Source of the DNA: Flaccisagitta enflata
Lineage: Eukaryota > Chaetognatha > Sagittoidea > Aphragmophora
Direction of reading: 5' to 3'
Assembly: GCA_965153355.1 (NCBI GenBank)
Contig: OZ231126.1
Span: 35,898,001 to 35,962,000, forward strand
DNA length: 64,000 nt
Shown here: positions 1 through 18,620 of the stretch, piece by piece
Layout of the letters: each line of letters opens with the position of its first letter
Position numbering within the stretch: position 1 is the stretch's first letter
Position numbers and translations under genes: made by a program
The notes under the pieces: generated by a model
Seen by the model: only the letters and a program-made list of their open reading frames with translations
What the model was told of the DNA's origin: nothing
Database searches by the model: none

Positions 1-171
1 ACATTTTTTCGGTTTGGTAATTGTGGAAGTAATGATATCGATTTTGGTGACAAAAACGTTCATCAAAGAAAAAACTCTTTTCGTCGTGAATTGATGATGA
101 ACAGACGATAATCACGAAGCGAAGGCTATTAACGATAATTGATATGGAATGTAGGGGCGCCGGTCTCAACA

Positions 172-268
<97 letters not shown>
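172..268. repeat. (GAT)n microsatellite
   Basis: About 32 uninterrupted GAT units with a short imperfect extension to about 284. Open frames here encode only poly-Asp or poly-Ile and are not genes. Confidence 0.97.
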
Positions 269-284
269 TCGATGACGATGATGA

Positions 285-934
285 GGAAAATCATCAAATA
301 GGGTTGTATGAAATTGTGTCTCTTTTGATTCCCCCCCTGCCTTTTATTTTCTTCCGCAAGACGCATTACGTTGCATTTCAAAATCTAAATAATAAAAAAA
401 AACAGTGTAGTTAAGGTTTAAATAGTGTTCAGTAAATTGTTTTCTAATCAGTTTTTATGATTTGGTACTGCCAATAGTTATATTTTCCCCAAATTTTCTT
501 TTTTTTTCTTTTTTCCTTCTTTGATTTCCTTCCCCATCTCTAAACCCTTTGAAAGAAAGAATAGATGAAGAAAAATAAGTAGTATGTCTGTGTCTTATGC
601 ATTGTGCGAGCATTTGTTGCATGTTGCCTGCTTTTCTCGTGTCCTTTAAAACAGCAAAAGGTTGTTCTCATTCACGCCGAATTTGTTTTTCTTTCGGTAA
701 CAAAGCTTTGCCATTTGTAAAAAGACAAACAGACAGACAAGCCGCTGAAAAGGCAGATCTAAAAGGCCCTGGAGGGACATTTTCATAAACGTCATTTTCT
801 TTTTCTTTTTTTCAATAAAAGAGGATGAAAAGAAGCGAAGAAGAAATGAAAATAGAAAATATTTCATCTCAATTCTAGATACCGAGTGCGGGAAGGAAGA
901 AACGAGTGACAAAATTGTCGCAGGGATGGGGACA
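285..934. other. Non-coding sequence, nothing recognised
   Basis: AT-rich sequence with short T-rich and A-rich runs. I see no splice-bounded frame, element end or RNA gene. Confidence 0.6.
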
Positions 935-1033
<99 letters not shown>

Positions 1034-1041
1034 CGTTGTTG
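935..1041. repeat. (GTT)n microsatellite
   Basis: About 33 GTT units, with a single GTC and a GCT variant near the right end. Confidence 0.97.
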
Positions 1042-1167
1042 CTGCCGTTATCCTTGATTTTTTTTTACAGAATTGTCTTCATCGTTATCGGAAAGCGCAC
1101 TGGAAAGAGAACCTGTTGATTGGACGCTTTCAAAAATAACAATTTGGTTTAAATAGTAACAGGAAAG

Positions 1168-1171
<4 letters not shown>

Positions 1172-1245
<74 letters not shown>
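1172..1245. repeat. (GA)n microsatellite
   Basis: Pure AG dinucleotide run of about 74 bp. The purine-rich flank (to about 1390) extends the strand asymmetry without being a perfect repeat. Confidence 0.97.
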
Positions 1246-1249
<4 letters not shown>

Positions 1250-1727
1250 GAGGATAGGAGAAAGAGAGAGCCAACTGATAGAAAAGAAAAGATTGAGATT
1301 TTGGGCAAGGAATCAAAAAGATAAGAAAAGGAGGATTGAGGAAAAGAGAAAACTTGAGGATTGAGGAAAAGTGAAAAGTTGATTGGGTTATAAAACTTAT
1401 AATCACATGATGATATTTCTCTATTTAGGACACGCCGAGGAGGAACAAAGTTGGAACAAACAGTTGGTAGAGGTAATGATCGGGAAAGAGTCACCATACT
1501 TGTCATTTACTTTTCGAATGAAAAACCTACGAGAAGTATTGCATGTACATCGAATATAAAGATTGAGGAAAGATTATACCAATGCATTGCACTTGCACGA
1601 TGAATGAATGCGTCTTATCCATTTTCCTGATCCCAATAAAGAGGCACAAGGTCTTAGCGTGACATGACCTCTGCAAAATCAACTTTAACTAGAACACGTC
1701 AATGATACTATGCAGTACCTACGACCC

Positions 1728-1866
1728 TTTTTAGTCGCGTGCACACGACTCTACAACCCGCTCTGTCCGTCTGTCTGTCTGTCGGTCTGTCAGTCACACT
1801 TTGCTTTTTTTCGCCGCCCCTGCCCACCCGCACGCGACTAAGGTAGCCGTGTATCCGGCCTTGTTT
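1728..1866 (-). mobile_element. HEL element, short copy
   Basis: Read on the minus strand it runs from an AAACAAGGCC-type start through GGATACACGGCTACC and GTGGGCAGGGGC to a (GACN)n stretch, then AGTCGTGTGCACGCGACT followed by AAAAA. It lacks the GGGCAGGAGCAGTGAGGCC segment of the best copy at 10871-11085. Assignment rests on shared ends and on the order of the blocks. Confidence 0.8.
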
Positions 1867-2090
1867 GATCATCACCTCACTTGCTGGCTCGCGGGCCTAA
1901 AACGGTTCAAGATTTGCCGTAAAAGCACCTCAGTTTTTTTTGTGGCAACCTTTCCGGTCCTTTCAAACGATTTCGCCCTAAATCATTAGATATCGTCGCA
2001 GTGTGGCATGAGAAACTACTTTTACGACCCTGATGAAAAATTGAAGAGAATGAGCTGTCTCAAATGTGCGAGTTATTCTACATCTACTGC

Positions 2091-2375
2091 CAGGGGCGTA
2101 TGGGAGCCAAAGTTTTAGGGGTAGCCACCCCCAGTTTGTGTCCCAACAAATTTTATGACCTGATGAAAACTATTTGCCTAATCTTTATGTATCTTTTAAA
2201 AAAAATATTAATTAATATATATTTGAATTAAAACAATGAAAAAAACATTGCTCTTTCTTTCTTTTTCTCTCTCTTTTTCTTTCTTTCTTTTTTTCTCTTT
2301 CTCTCTTTCTTTATATTTTGTATCCCAACAGGGGTAGCCATGGCTACCCCGGCGACCCCTTCTAATACGCCCCTG
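2091..2375. mobile_element. hAT-like non-autonomous element
   Basis: The ends are inverted: CAGGGGCGTAT on the left and ATACGCCCCTG on the right. Flanks are TCTACTGC (2083-2090) and TCTACTGG (2376-2383), a 7-of-8 match for an 8-bp TSD. A second inverted block, GGGGTAGCCA/TGGCTACCCC, lies subterminally. CAGGG-type ends with 8-bp TSDs are typical of hAT transposons. There is no coding sequence, and a TC-rich tract occupies the middle. Confidence 0.85.
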
Positions 2376-2946
2376 TCTACTGGGATGGCATAAGTGGGAA
2401 ATAATGAATTGAAAATATGCGACGCGAGTGTTTGGATGAGCGAGTGGGTGGAATTCTCCGCAGATCTAACGATTTTTTTAGATAAAAAAAAAGTTTTAAG
2501 GAAAAGAGGATATGGCTAGAAAAGAAGAAAGGGGGAAAAGAGCCCTTTTTTTTTGCTATTTTTTTTCCATCTTCATCTAAATCGAAAAAGAGAAAGAAGG
2601 TTGTCCCAGTGATGGAAGCGAAAAGAACCTCCAAGAGTCTGAATGGAATTCCAAAGATGGTAAAACAGCAACGAATGGCTCGCTTAATCTTCTAAGCAAA
2701 CATGTTCGACAGAATTAACCCACAAACTCGGGAAAATAAGAAAAAAGATAAGATTTCGAGAGAAATACCCAAAGATGAAATAAAAAAGAATTCAAAGGGA
2801 AATGAAAGATAAATAATAAATGCATAGAAAGGGAGAATTAAAACACGGAAGCCGCGAAGAATAACGACAAAATTTTCTCTTGCTTGCGAATTATATAAAA
2901 AAAACGGAATTCCTGCTTCTACTTTCTCTTCTTTTCACACAAGTAT
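2376..2946. other. Non-coding sequence, nothing recognised
   Basis: Purine-rich sequence without element ends or a credible coding frame. Confidence 0.5.
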
Positions 2947-2947
2947 T

Positions 2948-3004
2948 TGTCTGTCTGTCTTTCTGTGTGTCTGTATGTCTGTCTGTCTTTCTGTCTGTCT
3001 AAGC

Positions 3005-3068
<64 letters not shown>

Positions 3069-3096
3069 CTCTATCTATCTATCTATCTATCTATCT
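2948..3096. repeat. (GTCT)n then (CTAT)n microsatellite
   Basis: An imperfect TGTCTGTC tract passes into (CTAT)n. The same (CTAT)n resumes at 3884, on the other side of the palindromic element at 3122-3883. Confidence 0.95.
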
Positions 3097-3121
3097 TTCC
3101 TTATATCTTTCCTTCTATCTA

Positions 3122-3883
3122 CACCGTCTTTAAATCGAAATGGCAAATAGTAAACCTTTACAGCTCCAAAACTACTGGCCCAAAAGCTTTAAAATTTTCA
3201 GTGAATATCGGTTACAACTGACCATTTTGTCATGCCAAATTTCAGATTTTTATACTGAATAGTTTGGGTTCAGTGAAACAAACAAACTTTGCCCAATTTT
3301 TAGGGCAGAAACTTTTTTTTTTGCTTTATTTGAGAACACTTGTCTTTATCAATATACAGATGACAAAAAAATTGAGTCAGAACTCCGGGGCTGGTCTCAA
3401 ATGATAGGAAATTTTACAGAGACAACACATTTACCAAAGAATTGAAAAAAGTTGGAGATATTATGAGGCTATCATTGATTTTCGACAATCATTGTTAAAA
3501 TCCAGATTGTCAATCATTTGAAAATCATTCAAATCTTAATAAATACAATAAAATAATGGAAGTTTCAAGCAGAACATATATTCATGATTTGTAACTCATT
3601 ATTTAAGACCACCCCCAGGGTTCAAGCTTGCTTAATCAGGGAAAAAACAATAAAAAAAAAAAAGATTCTTCCAAGTATAGCTGGGACAAATTGATTTTTT
3701 CCATAAAATTGATAGCTTTTCAATGCTTTAATGACTCCCAAACGATTCAGTGCTAAAATCTGAGTTTTAGCAAGACAAAATGGTCAGTTGTTACCAGCAT
3801 TCACTGAACATTTGAAAGCTTTTGGGCTAGTGGTTCTGGAGCTTCGAAGGTTTACTATTTGCCATTTCGATTCAAAGACGGTG
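3122..3883. mobile_element. Palindromic MITE inserted in a (CTAT)n tract
   Basis: The left end CACCGTCTTTAAATCGAAAT and the reverse complement of the right end (CACCGTCTTTGAATCGAAAT) are nearly identical, and the arms continue for at least 110 bp (AACTGACCATTTTGTC and partner). TA flanks both ends, but because the host is (CTAT)n a 4-bp ATCT duplication is equally possible, so the TSD class is ambiguous. No coding sequence. Confidence 0.85.
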
Positions 3884-3968
<85 letters not shown>

Positions 3969-3993
3969 ATCTATCTATCTATCTATCTATCTA
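3884..3993. repeat. (CTAT)n microsatellite
   Basis: Continuation of the tetranucleotide tract left of the MITE. It grades into TGTCTGCC-type repeats to about 4035. Confidence 0.95.
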
Positions 3994-4048
3994 TTTGGTT
4001 GTGTGTCTGCCTGCCTGTCTGTTTGTCTGTTTGCCAACCTATCTGTAA

Positions 4049-5764
<1,716 letters not shown>

Positions 5765-5975
5765 GTGTCAGGTTATGCCACAAAGAATAGTCGCAAAAGC
5801 GTTAGATGGTCAGCGGTACCCGTCAGCGGATTTGAGCCTCGAGGCTGATATTCAAACTGGAGGCTTCAAAGGGGGTGGATAGATGGAGGAGGAGAAGAAG
5901 GAGAAGGAGGGAAGGAGGCGAAATTTGCTATATGTGTGAAAACATAGGTCATCGGCCCCTTTTGGGCCGCTGCCC
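5765..5975 (-). mobile_element. Fragment of fold-back family C
   Basis: Shares with the copies at 12.2 and 19.3 kb the blocks AGTCGCAAAAGCGTTAGATG, GGTCAGCGGTACCCG, a GGAGGAGAAG purine tract, and GTGTGAAAACATAGGTCATC followed by GGCCGCTGCCC. It is broken by the adjacent HEL insertion. Confidence 0.65.
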
Positions 5976-5995
5976 AAAAAAAGGAAAAGAAAGAA

Positions 5996-6230
5996 AAACA
6001 AGTGATGCAGGGTCACAATATCGTTGCGGACGGGTGGCCAGGGGCATCCATCCCCCAACCACACCCCAAACCCCACTCCACACACAAACATACAAACATA
6101 CAAAAAAAATATCCAAAACGCTCATTTCAACTCGATCACCTCTATGGACCGATGGACCGATGGACGGACCAACGGACCAATGGACCAACAGACAAAGTCT
6201 CTTATAGAGTTGCGTGTCCGCAACTAAAAA
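5996..6230 (+). mobile_element. HEL element, GTTGCGG subtype
   Basis: Starts AACAAGTGATGCAGGGTCAC, continues ATATCGTTGCGGACGGGTGG and GGGGCATCCATCCCCC, carries a (GGAC)n-type tract from about 6147 to 6190, and ends GTTGCGTGTCCGCAAC then TAAAAA. The terminal hairpin stem differs from the AGTCGCG subtype but occupies the same place. Confidence 0.85.
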
Positions 6231-6560
6231 GTCGCAAAAGCGTTTGATGGTCAGCAGTGCACAATGCCCTTCAGTCAATTTATGTAGTGATGAGATGGCG
6301 AGAGGGGCAGTGCGGCAGCCCCTAAGGACCAACAATTTATACTGAGATTTGGGTCTGAAGGCTTTGGGTATCTAGGCAAAAATTCAGTCATTGAAACTGG
6401 GATTTGGTTCATGAACCTGGCATCTGGACTTTGAGGCTGGGAAAGTCTTTGGCTTAAAGATTGGTATTTAAGCTTAAGGCTTTGACTTGAGCCAAGGATG
6501 TGGGATTTGGAACTTGAGACTAAGATTTGGTTTTGGAGGCAGGGATGCAGGGCCGCTGCC
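6231..6560 (-). mobile_element. Continuation of family C sequence
   Basis: AGTCGCAAAAGCGTTTGATG follows the HEL end directly. A degenerate GGGATTTGG/CTTGAGGC minisatellite (6330-6540) then leads to GCAGGGCCGCTGCC. These are the internal and terminal blocks of family C, in decayed form. Confidence 0.55.
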
Positions 6561-8645
<2,085 letters not shown>

Positions 8646-8986
8646 AAAACAAGGCCAAGTGAAGGCCAATAAGTGCGCCTCGCTTGATTAAGAATTTGTG
8701 AATGAACGTTTTTTATGAATGAACGTTTTTTTATGAATGAATGAAAGAATGAATGAATGAATGAATGAATGAATGAATGAATGAATGAATGAATGAATGA
8801 ATGAATGAATGAATGAATGAATGAATGAGGCATGAAAGGTGATAGGAATGAAGAAATACGTCAGAATCAGCCGTTTTGCGCATTTCAAACGTTTGCGTGA
8901 CCGACCAACCGACCGACCGACCGACCGACCAACCGACCAACCAACGGACATAACCTCTTATAGCAGTGCGAGGACGCACTTAAAAA
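8646..8986 (+). mobile_element. HEL element with internal (GAAT)n array
   Basis: The 5' block AACAAGGCCAAGTGAAGGCC matches the copy at 25990. A (TGAA)n array occupies about 8707-8828. It is followed by a (GACC)n tract (8898-8942), CTCTTATAGCAGTGCGAGGA and a terminal CGCACTTAAAAA. The order start, variable array, GACN tract, hairpin, A-run is complete. Confidence 0.8.
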
Positions 8987-9129
8987 TGTGATTGGGAAGA
9001 GTCCAAAACAAACAAGGTTTTCGATGCATCTTGTAATGTTTGGATGTCAGTAATTCAGCGTGATAGATTTTTTTTAGACTTTTGTGACAATTGTCTTGTA
9101 TAAAAAAATCCAAATTAGAAATACTGCAA

Positions 9130-9204
9130 CAGTGCGCCTGAGGACAAATAGACAGACAGACAGACACAGACGACGATGAGATGCGGGAGCGTCACTAAAA
9201 AGAA
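9130..9204 (+). mobile_element. HEL 3' fragment
   Basis: A (GACA)n tract precedes GCGGGAGCGTCACTAAAAAG, resembling the family's terminal segment. Only the 3' part is present, so the assignment is tentative. Confidence 0.4.
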
Positions 9205-9280
9205 TAAGACCTAATAAACTGGTTGGAAACGTTTTTTATTTTTCTCGTTCTTGCGTGTGTGGAATTGTAGAATGAAGTGA

Positions 9281-10662
<1,382 letters not shown>

Positions 10663-10762
10663 TGAGTGGAAAAATAAAGCTAAAAACTTCGGCGTTTCAC
10701 GACGGCTCTTGATTGTGTAATTGGTGTCAATCTGAAGTAGTCACAAGTGGAGGTCAGAGAGA

Positions 10763-10764
<2 letters not shown>

Positions 10765-10857
<93 letters not shown>
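10765..10857. repeat. (GA)n microsatellite
   Basis: Pure AG run of about 93 bp, ending 13 bp before a HEL element. Confidence 0.97.
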
Positions 10858-10858
<1 letters not shown>

Positions 10859-10870
10859 AAGTACGGATGC

Positions 10871-11085
10871 AAAAGACAAGGCCGGATACACGGCTACCCC
10901 AGTCGCGTGCGGGTGGGCAGGGGCCATATTTGAGGTCACTTGATCATTTGGGCAGGAGCAGTGAGGCCAAAGAGCGCAAAAAACAAAAAAAGTAAAGTGT
11001 GACGGACCAACAGACAGACCGACAGACCGACGGACGGACGGACCGACAAAGCGGGGTGTAGAGTGGCGTAGCACGCGACTAAAAA
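10871..11085 (+). mobile_element. HEL element, best-formed AGTCGCG-type copy
   Basis: This copy defines the family. Blocks in order: GACAAGGCCGGATACACGGC; CAGTCGCGTGCGGGTGGGCA; TTTGGGCAGGAGCAGTGAGG; AGTAAAGTGTGACGGACC; a (GACN)n tract at about 11013-11046; GCGGGGTGTAGAG; and a terminal hairpin GTGGCGTAGCACGCGACT followed by AAAAA. There are no long terminal inverted repeats, no reading frame and no tRNA-type A/B promoter boxes. A 3' hairpin followed by CTAA and a nearby GACN tetranucleotide tract match the design of non-autonomous Helentron-like elements. That placement is inference. Confidence 0.85.
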
Positions 11086-11306
11086 ACTAGCCAAAGACCG
11101 AAAAAACATACAAAGACACTGACTTTTAAAAGGCCCATGCACTACATGTCTACAGAATCAATACAAAGTTTTATATGAAGATTGTTAGGACATTTTTTTT
11201 CCTTGAGCTGAACGCGCTCTTCCCCGTGGAAATTCATCCACTAATTCGCCGAAATATAAACTTCATCTGTATTCATTTTCGTTTTTTTCCTCACTGAAAA
11301 AAGGAA

Positions 11307-11312
<6 letters not shown>

Positions 11313-11370
<58 letters not shown>
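11313..11370. repeat. (CT)n microsatellite
   Basis: Pure TC run of about 58 bp. Confidence 0.97.
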
Positions 11371-12217
<847 letters not shown>

Positions 12218-12725
12218 TTTTGGGCAGCGGCCCCGAAGGGGTCGATGACCTATGCTTTCACAAAGGGGAATTTTCTCCTCCTCCTTCTCCTCCCTCTCCT
12301 TCTCCGTACCCCCCCCCACCTCCAGGCCTATATCTCAGCCTTGAAGCCCATATCCCAGCCTTGAGGCCCAAATCCCAGTCTTGACGTCCAAATCTCAACC
12401 TCAAGACCCAAATCCCATCTTATAGCCAAAATCCTATCTTTGAGGCCCTAATTCCAGCCTCAAGGGATTTGGGCCTCAAGACTGAGATTTGGACCTCGAG
12501 GCTGGGATATGGGCTTCAAGGCTGAGATATGGGCCTGGAGGTGGGGGGGGGGGCATGGAGAAGGATAAGGAGGAGAAGGAGGAGAAGGAGGAGGAGAAAA
12601 TTCCCCTGTGTGAAAGCATAGGTCATTAACCCCTTTGGGGCCGCTGCCCTGCTCCCCCTTCAACTTCAACCACAACCTACTAAGGCAGGGCACGGGTACC
12701 GCTGACCATCTAACACTTTTGCGAC
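12218..12725 (+). mobile_element. Fold-back family C element with internal minisatellite
   Basis: Inverted arms: TTTGGGCAGCGGCCCCGAAG, GGTCGATGACCTATGCTTTC and GGGGAATTTTCTCC on the left (12218-12280). Their complements GGAGAAAATTCCCC, GAAAGCATAGGTCATTAACC and GGGGCCGCTGCCC lie on the right (12592-12650). Between them are a purine/pyrimidine tract and an about 20-bp minisatellite of type CCCAGCCTTGAGGCCCAAAT, itself partly palindromic. A right tail carries GGGTACCGCTGACCATCTAA and ACACTTTTGCGACTATTGG. Confidence 0.8.
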
Positions 12726-13285
<560 letters not shown>

Positions 13286-13394
13286 GGGGGTAATTAAAAA
13301 AGGGGTTGTTAAAAAGAAAGTCAGAGATAGAGTGAGGAAAGGAGGGACAGTGAGACAGTTTCAAGCCTTAAGGTGGGGGGAGAGGAAGGAATAG

Positions 13395-13624
13395 AAACAA
13401 GGCCAACGCGTTGCAAGTCGCGTGCGGTCTTGAAGACTAAAAGACTAAAAGACCTAAAGACCAAAAGACCAAAAGACAAAAAACTGAAAGCAGGAGCAGT
13501 AAAGCAAAAAAACGCCCAAAAACGCCGAAAAAAGCTAACGGAGACCGACCGACCGACTGACAGACCGACCGACCGACCGACCGACCGACCGACCGACGGA
13601 CACAGCGGTTCATAGAGTCGTGTA
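13395..13624 (+). mobile_element. HEL element with internal GACTAAAA-type array
   Basis: Starts GAAACAAGGCCAACGCGTTG then AGTCGCGTGCGGTCTTG. A decayed GACTAAAAGACC array runs about 13433-13485, followed by a (GACC)n tract (13544-13600) and CATAGAGTCGTG. The terminal hairpin is incomplete here. A separate GTAGCACGCGACTAAAAA sits at 14597-14615, so the 3' end may have been displaced by expansion or insertion. Confidence 0.7.
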
Positions 13625-14003
13625 TAAGGCCTTGCGTATGGCGTTTTTTTCCGCGGTTTCGGTTCGGGTTCGGAATACCTAAAAACCTTTCTTCGGGTTT
13701 ATGACGGGTTTATATCGGTTTTTAAGTAATTATAGTAACAAAAAGATGTCTGGTTATTTGCCAGAGAGAAAAAAAAAAGAGAAAAAAATGAGAGAAAGAA
13801 GAAAAATAAAAAGAGAGAAAAAAAAAAGAAAAATTAAGAATAAAAAAGAAAAAAACAAACACATATAAAAATACACGAACACATACACAAACACACTGAG
13901 ACAGCGCTGAAACAGCAAAAAATCTGAGAAAAAAGGTGAGCAAAAAAAGGGAAATGAATAAGTTTGAATAACACAATAAAAAAAGGAAATAAATGCAACT
14001 AAG

Positions 14004-14362
<359 letters not shown>

Positions 14363-14623
14363 ATAAACAAACATAAACATATATACATACATAAACATAC
14401 ACATTCACACATAATAAAAAATATCAAAAAGGTGAGAAAAAAAATACATAAAAAGTTTGATGAGTGAGATTGAAAGAATAATTCAAAAGCAAAACTATCC
14501 TGGGAAACAAAGTCGGGTCTGAAGGCAAAACCGAATTTCGGGTTTGGCCTAAAAACCGAGCCTCGGCCTTCTCACGGCCAAACCCACAAGGCCTTGTGTA
14601 GCACGCGACTAAAAACAGATATG

Positions 14624-14805
14624 ACAAAAAACAAGTCACGTGCAGTCGTCAAGACTAAAAGACAAAATGACGTAAAATGACTTAAAACGACGTAAAACGG
14701 CGAAAAAAGCTAAGCGTAACGGACTGACTGACCGACAGACGGACCGACGGACGGACCAACAGACAGACAAAGTGGGTCCTAGAGTCGCGTGTACGCTACT
14801 AAAAA
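14624..14805 (+). mobile_element. HEL element, AATGAC-array subtype
   Basis: ACAAGTCACGTGCAGTCGTC is followed by a short AAAATGACTTAAAACGACGT array, GCTAAGCGTAACGGACTGAC, a GACN tract, and AGTCGCGTGTACGCTACTAA then AAA. One mismatch breaks the terminal stem. Confidence 0.75.
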
Positions 14806-15769
<964 letters not shown>

Positions 15770-16106
15770 GGGTGAATGGGCTGAATTCCGCTGAATTCTG
15801 CAGAATATTCTGCTGATTTCTGCTGAATATTCTGCGGGATTCTGCCAAACTCTGCTGAATTCTGCTGAAATCTGCTGAATTCTGCCAAAATCTGCTGAAT
15901 TCTGCCGAATTCCACTGAATTCTGCTAATTTATGCTGGATACTGCTGTATTCTGCTGAATTCTGCTGCATATTCTGCGGGATTCTGCTAAACTTTGCTGA
16001 ATTCTGCTGAATTCTGCTGAATTCTACTGAATTCTGCTAATTTATGCTGAATGCTGCTGTATTCTGCTGACTTCTGCTGAATGTTATGCTAAATTCTGCT
16101 GAATTG
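15770..16106. repeat. TTCTGCTGAAT minisatellite
   Basis: About 25-30 imperfect copies of an 11-12 bp unit (TTCTGCTGAAT with GGAT, AAT and CAT variants). The minus-strand frame encodes a repetitive Gln/Asn/Ser-rich string and is not a credible gene. Confidence 0.95.
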
Positions 16107-16220
16107 GGCAGGAGCAGTGGAGCCAAAAACCGCAAAAACATAAAAAAAGGTTAAATGTAATAAATGTAGTAAAAAGTAAAATGGACCGACGCACTGACGG
16201 ACAGACAGAGCGGTGTGTAG
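16104..16220 (+). mobile_element. HEL fragment
   Basis: Begins inside the family at TTGGGCAGGAGCAGTGGAGC, continues AAAAACCGCAAAAACATAAA and a GACN tract, and stops at GCGGTGTGTAGAA. Both ends are missing. It abuts the TTCTGCTGAAT array, which could be its expanded internal repeat. Confidence 0.7.
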
Positions 16221-16440
16221 AATATAGAATTTGCTTAAAATGGTGTGAAAATGTTTCCTCGTTCACCCTGTATTAGTTTCAACCCAGCCCCTGCCCTGGC
16301 AAGCCTAGTTGTATTTTACTTTTCTTGAATTGGCTGAAGCAAAAACGGAAGACATTGATTCCAAAGCGGAACCTAAAAATCGAGAGACATTCTTCAATTA
16401 TTTCCAACAACAGCAACAACAACAAAAGCCAACAACCACA

Positions 16441-16654
<214 letters not shown>

Positions 16655-16906
16655 CCAAAACAACAATGACGACATCAGCGACAACGACAACGACAACAGC
16701 GACGACGACAATGATAAAAACAACAACAAGAGTCTTAGCGAGGATTATAAAAGGAAACGACCATGAAGGAAATAAAGAGGATGAAAACACGAAGTCTTGT
16801 CAACTGATGGACACGAATGAGTTCCGTCTGTGGAGAGCCAAGAATAGACGCCAATGGCAATGCAACATGACGTTGGGAGTATATATACCCACTGGTAGAC
16901 CCCTGG

Positions 16907-16910
<4 letters not shown>

Positions 16911-16996
<86 letters not shown>
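16911..16996. repeat. (GA)n microsatellite
   Basis: Pure AG run of about 86 bp. It is the last long GA array before 27.3 kb. Confidence 0.97.
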
Positions 16997-17001
<5 letters not shown>

Positions 17002-18186
17002 GGGTGGTTTTCTTTTCCGTTTCTTTGCTCGGATAGAAGGTCAAGACGCAGATAAAATGGAATGAAAAAAGAAAAAAGAAAAAGAAAACAGAGGAACAGA
17101 AAGGACACACACGAACAAAAAAAAAAAAGAAAGTTCTTGGAAGGTCAATCAGGAGAACTTATCTTACCGCCTAAGGGACATTAAATGAAAGCGGTTTTTC
17201 TGTTTCTTCCATAAAAAGGTGAGACCGGGAGACGAGGGCCGAGAGGCTCATTTTCTTTCCTTTTTCCCCGGCAAACGACTTTTCGACCAACACCACCAAA
17301 ACGAGCGCGGGGGCTAATTTCGTCATTCTACGTGACACGGACCAAGGGCTCTTCTTCCTTCCTTTCTCTCTTTCTCTCTTCTTTTTTTTGTTCTCTATCA
17401 CGACTATTTAATCTCTCTAACGTTTCCTTCACTAACTCGCTAAGAGCTCTAGAGTAGAATCATTTTATATCCTTGTTGACAATCTAGGCTTTTCTAAGCT
17501 CATTGACGCCTTCCTCGCCTTTACACTACCACCAGGATCATAAGTTTGTCACCATATCACTTTGATGATAGTTTTACTGAAATAATTTTGATCAATAAAT
17601 AAACAATAGAGTTTTGAAATGATAATAAAGATTCAATCTTTTTGACTCTACCATTTATCTTCAAGCCTAATATTTTGAGATCAAAAAATGATGGGTCCCA
17701 AGATGGTGACTAACTTTTGATCAAGATAATAATAGACTCCTTCCTCCCTTTTCACCCACGGTCCCACCTCTTTACGCACCCAATCATTCCTACCCCCTCC
17801 CCCACCTCCACAGACACTCATTTTCACCCTCTTTCCAATACTCACTCTCTCCTCCACCATCCTCCACACTTAACTTGTTCATTCCAGTTCTTTTTTTACC
17901 ACACTGCGAGTGAATGGTATGTTCAAACATTCTTTTTATCTCCTTTCATGTGCAAACTGCAAACTTAAATCAGGCTGGATAGCTTTTTTTCTTTTTTTTT
18001 AACGTACGTGATTCTGAGTCAACATCGGAGATATTCAACAAAGTGCCGCCTTCATTGACTAAGATAATTCAATTTTATGCCAGTGTCCTTGGTGACAGAA
18101 CCAGAACCTTTCAAAGTCGGCTTTGATGTTCGTTTGATGGGAGGAGGGAGGATTTAGAACCACAAAGATAGATTAAGACAAATATA
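16997..18186. other. Low-repeat sequence, no supported gene
   Basis: Mixed sequence with pyrimidine-rich stretches (17730-17890). Nothing recognised. Confidence 0.5.
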
Positions 18187-18368
18187 ATGGAGAGTAGCAT
18201 AGCCAGTGATTCTCCTTATTGCGACTTAACGATAACGACAAAGACTCCAAAATATATAGCAACCGACATCCTTTCTATTAGTTTATATTCCAAATATCCG
18301 TTCTTCATGTTTATTTTTCTTCCCAATATGAACTCCCCCATATTTCCAATTCTAAAAGACATCTACTG
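18187..18368 (+). mobile_element. Truncated MITE related to 41480-42051
   Basis: The segment from about 18258 (ATAGCAACCGACATCC) through TTAGTTTATATTCCAA to the end GACATCTACTG parallels the right arm at 41930-42051, and TA follows at 18369-18370. The left arm is missing. Confidence 0.7.
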
Positions 18369-18469
18369 TACATAGTAGATGATGAAATGAGTGAATGGGC
18401 AAAAAATAACACAATAGGCTGTCCATTAAGCTGTAGTGTAATGAGTAATTCACAGCACATTGATCTCAT

Positions 18470-18620
18470 GGCCCATTTTTATGACGGTTATGGGTCTTAG
18501 GAATGGGTAGAAACTCTTTTTTCATTACTAGGGGTAGTTTTAGGTACTCGCGATTTGACCGTAATATGCAAATGAGATTTTGCTGATTTTGCCTTTATTT
18601 CATTATTAGCGTATGTTTCG
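18470..18620 (-). repeat. Dispersed repeat, partner at 21200-21350
   Basis: GGTACTCGCGATTTGACC, GCAAATGAGATTTTGCTGAT and surrounding sequence recur, reverse complemented, at 21265-21330. Class unknown. Confidence 0.65.

Noticed and set aside
10871-11085. HEL as a tRNA-derived SINE
   Set aside because: I see no A-box/B-box promoter pair and no consistent 3' tail of LINE origin; the 3' hairpin and GACN tract fit another class better.
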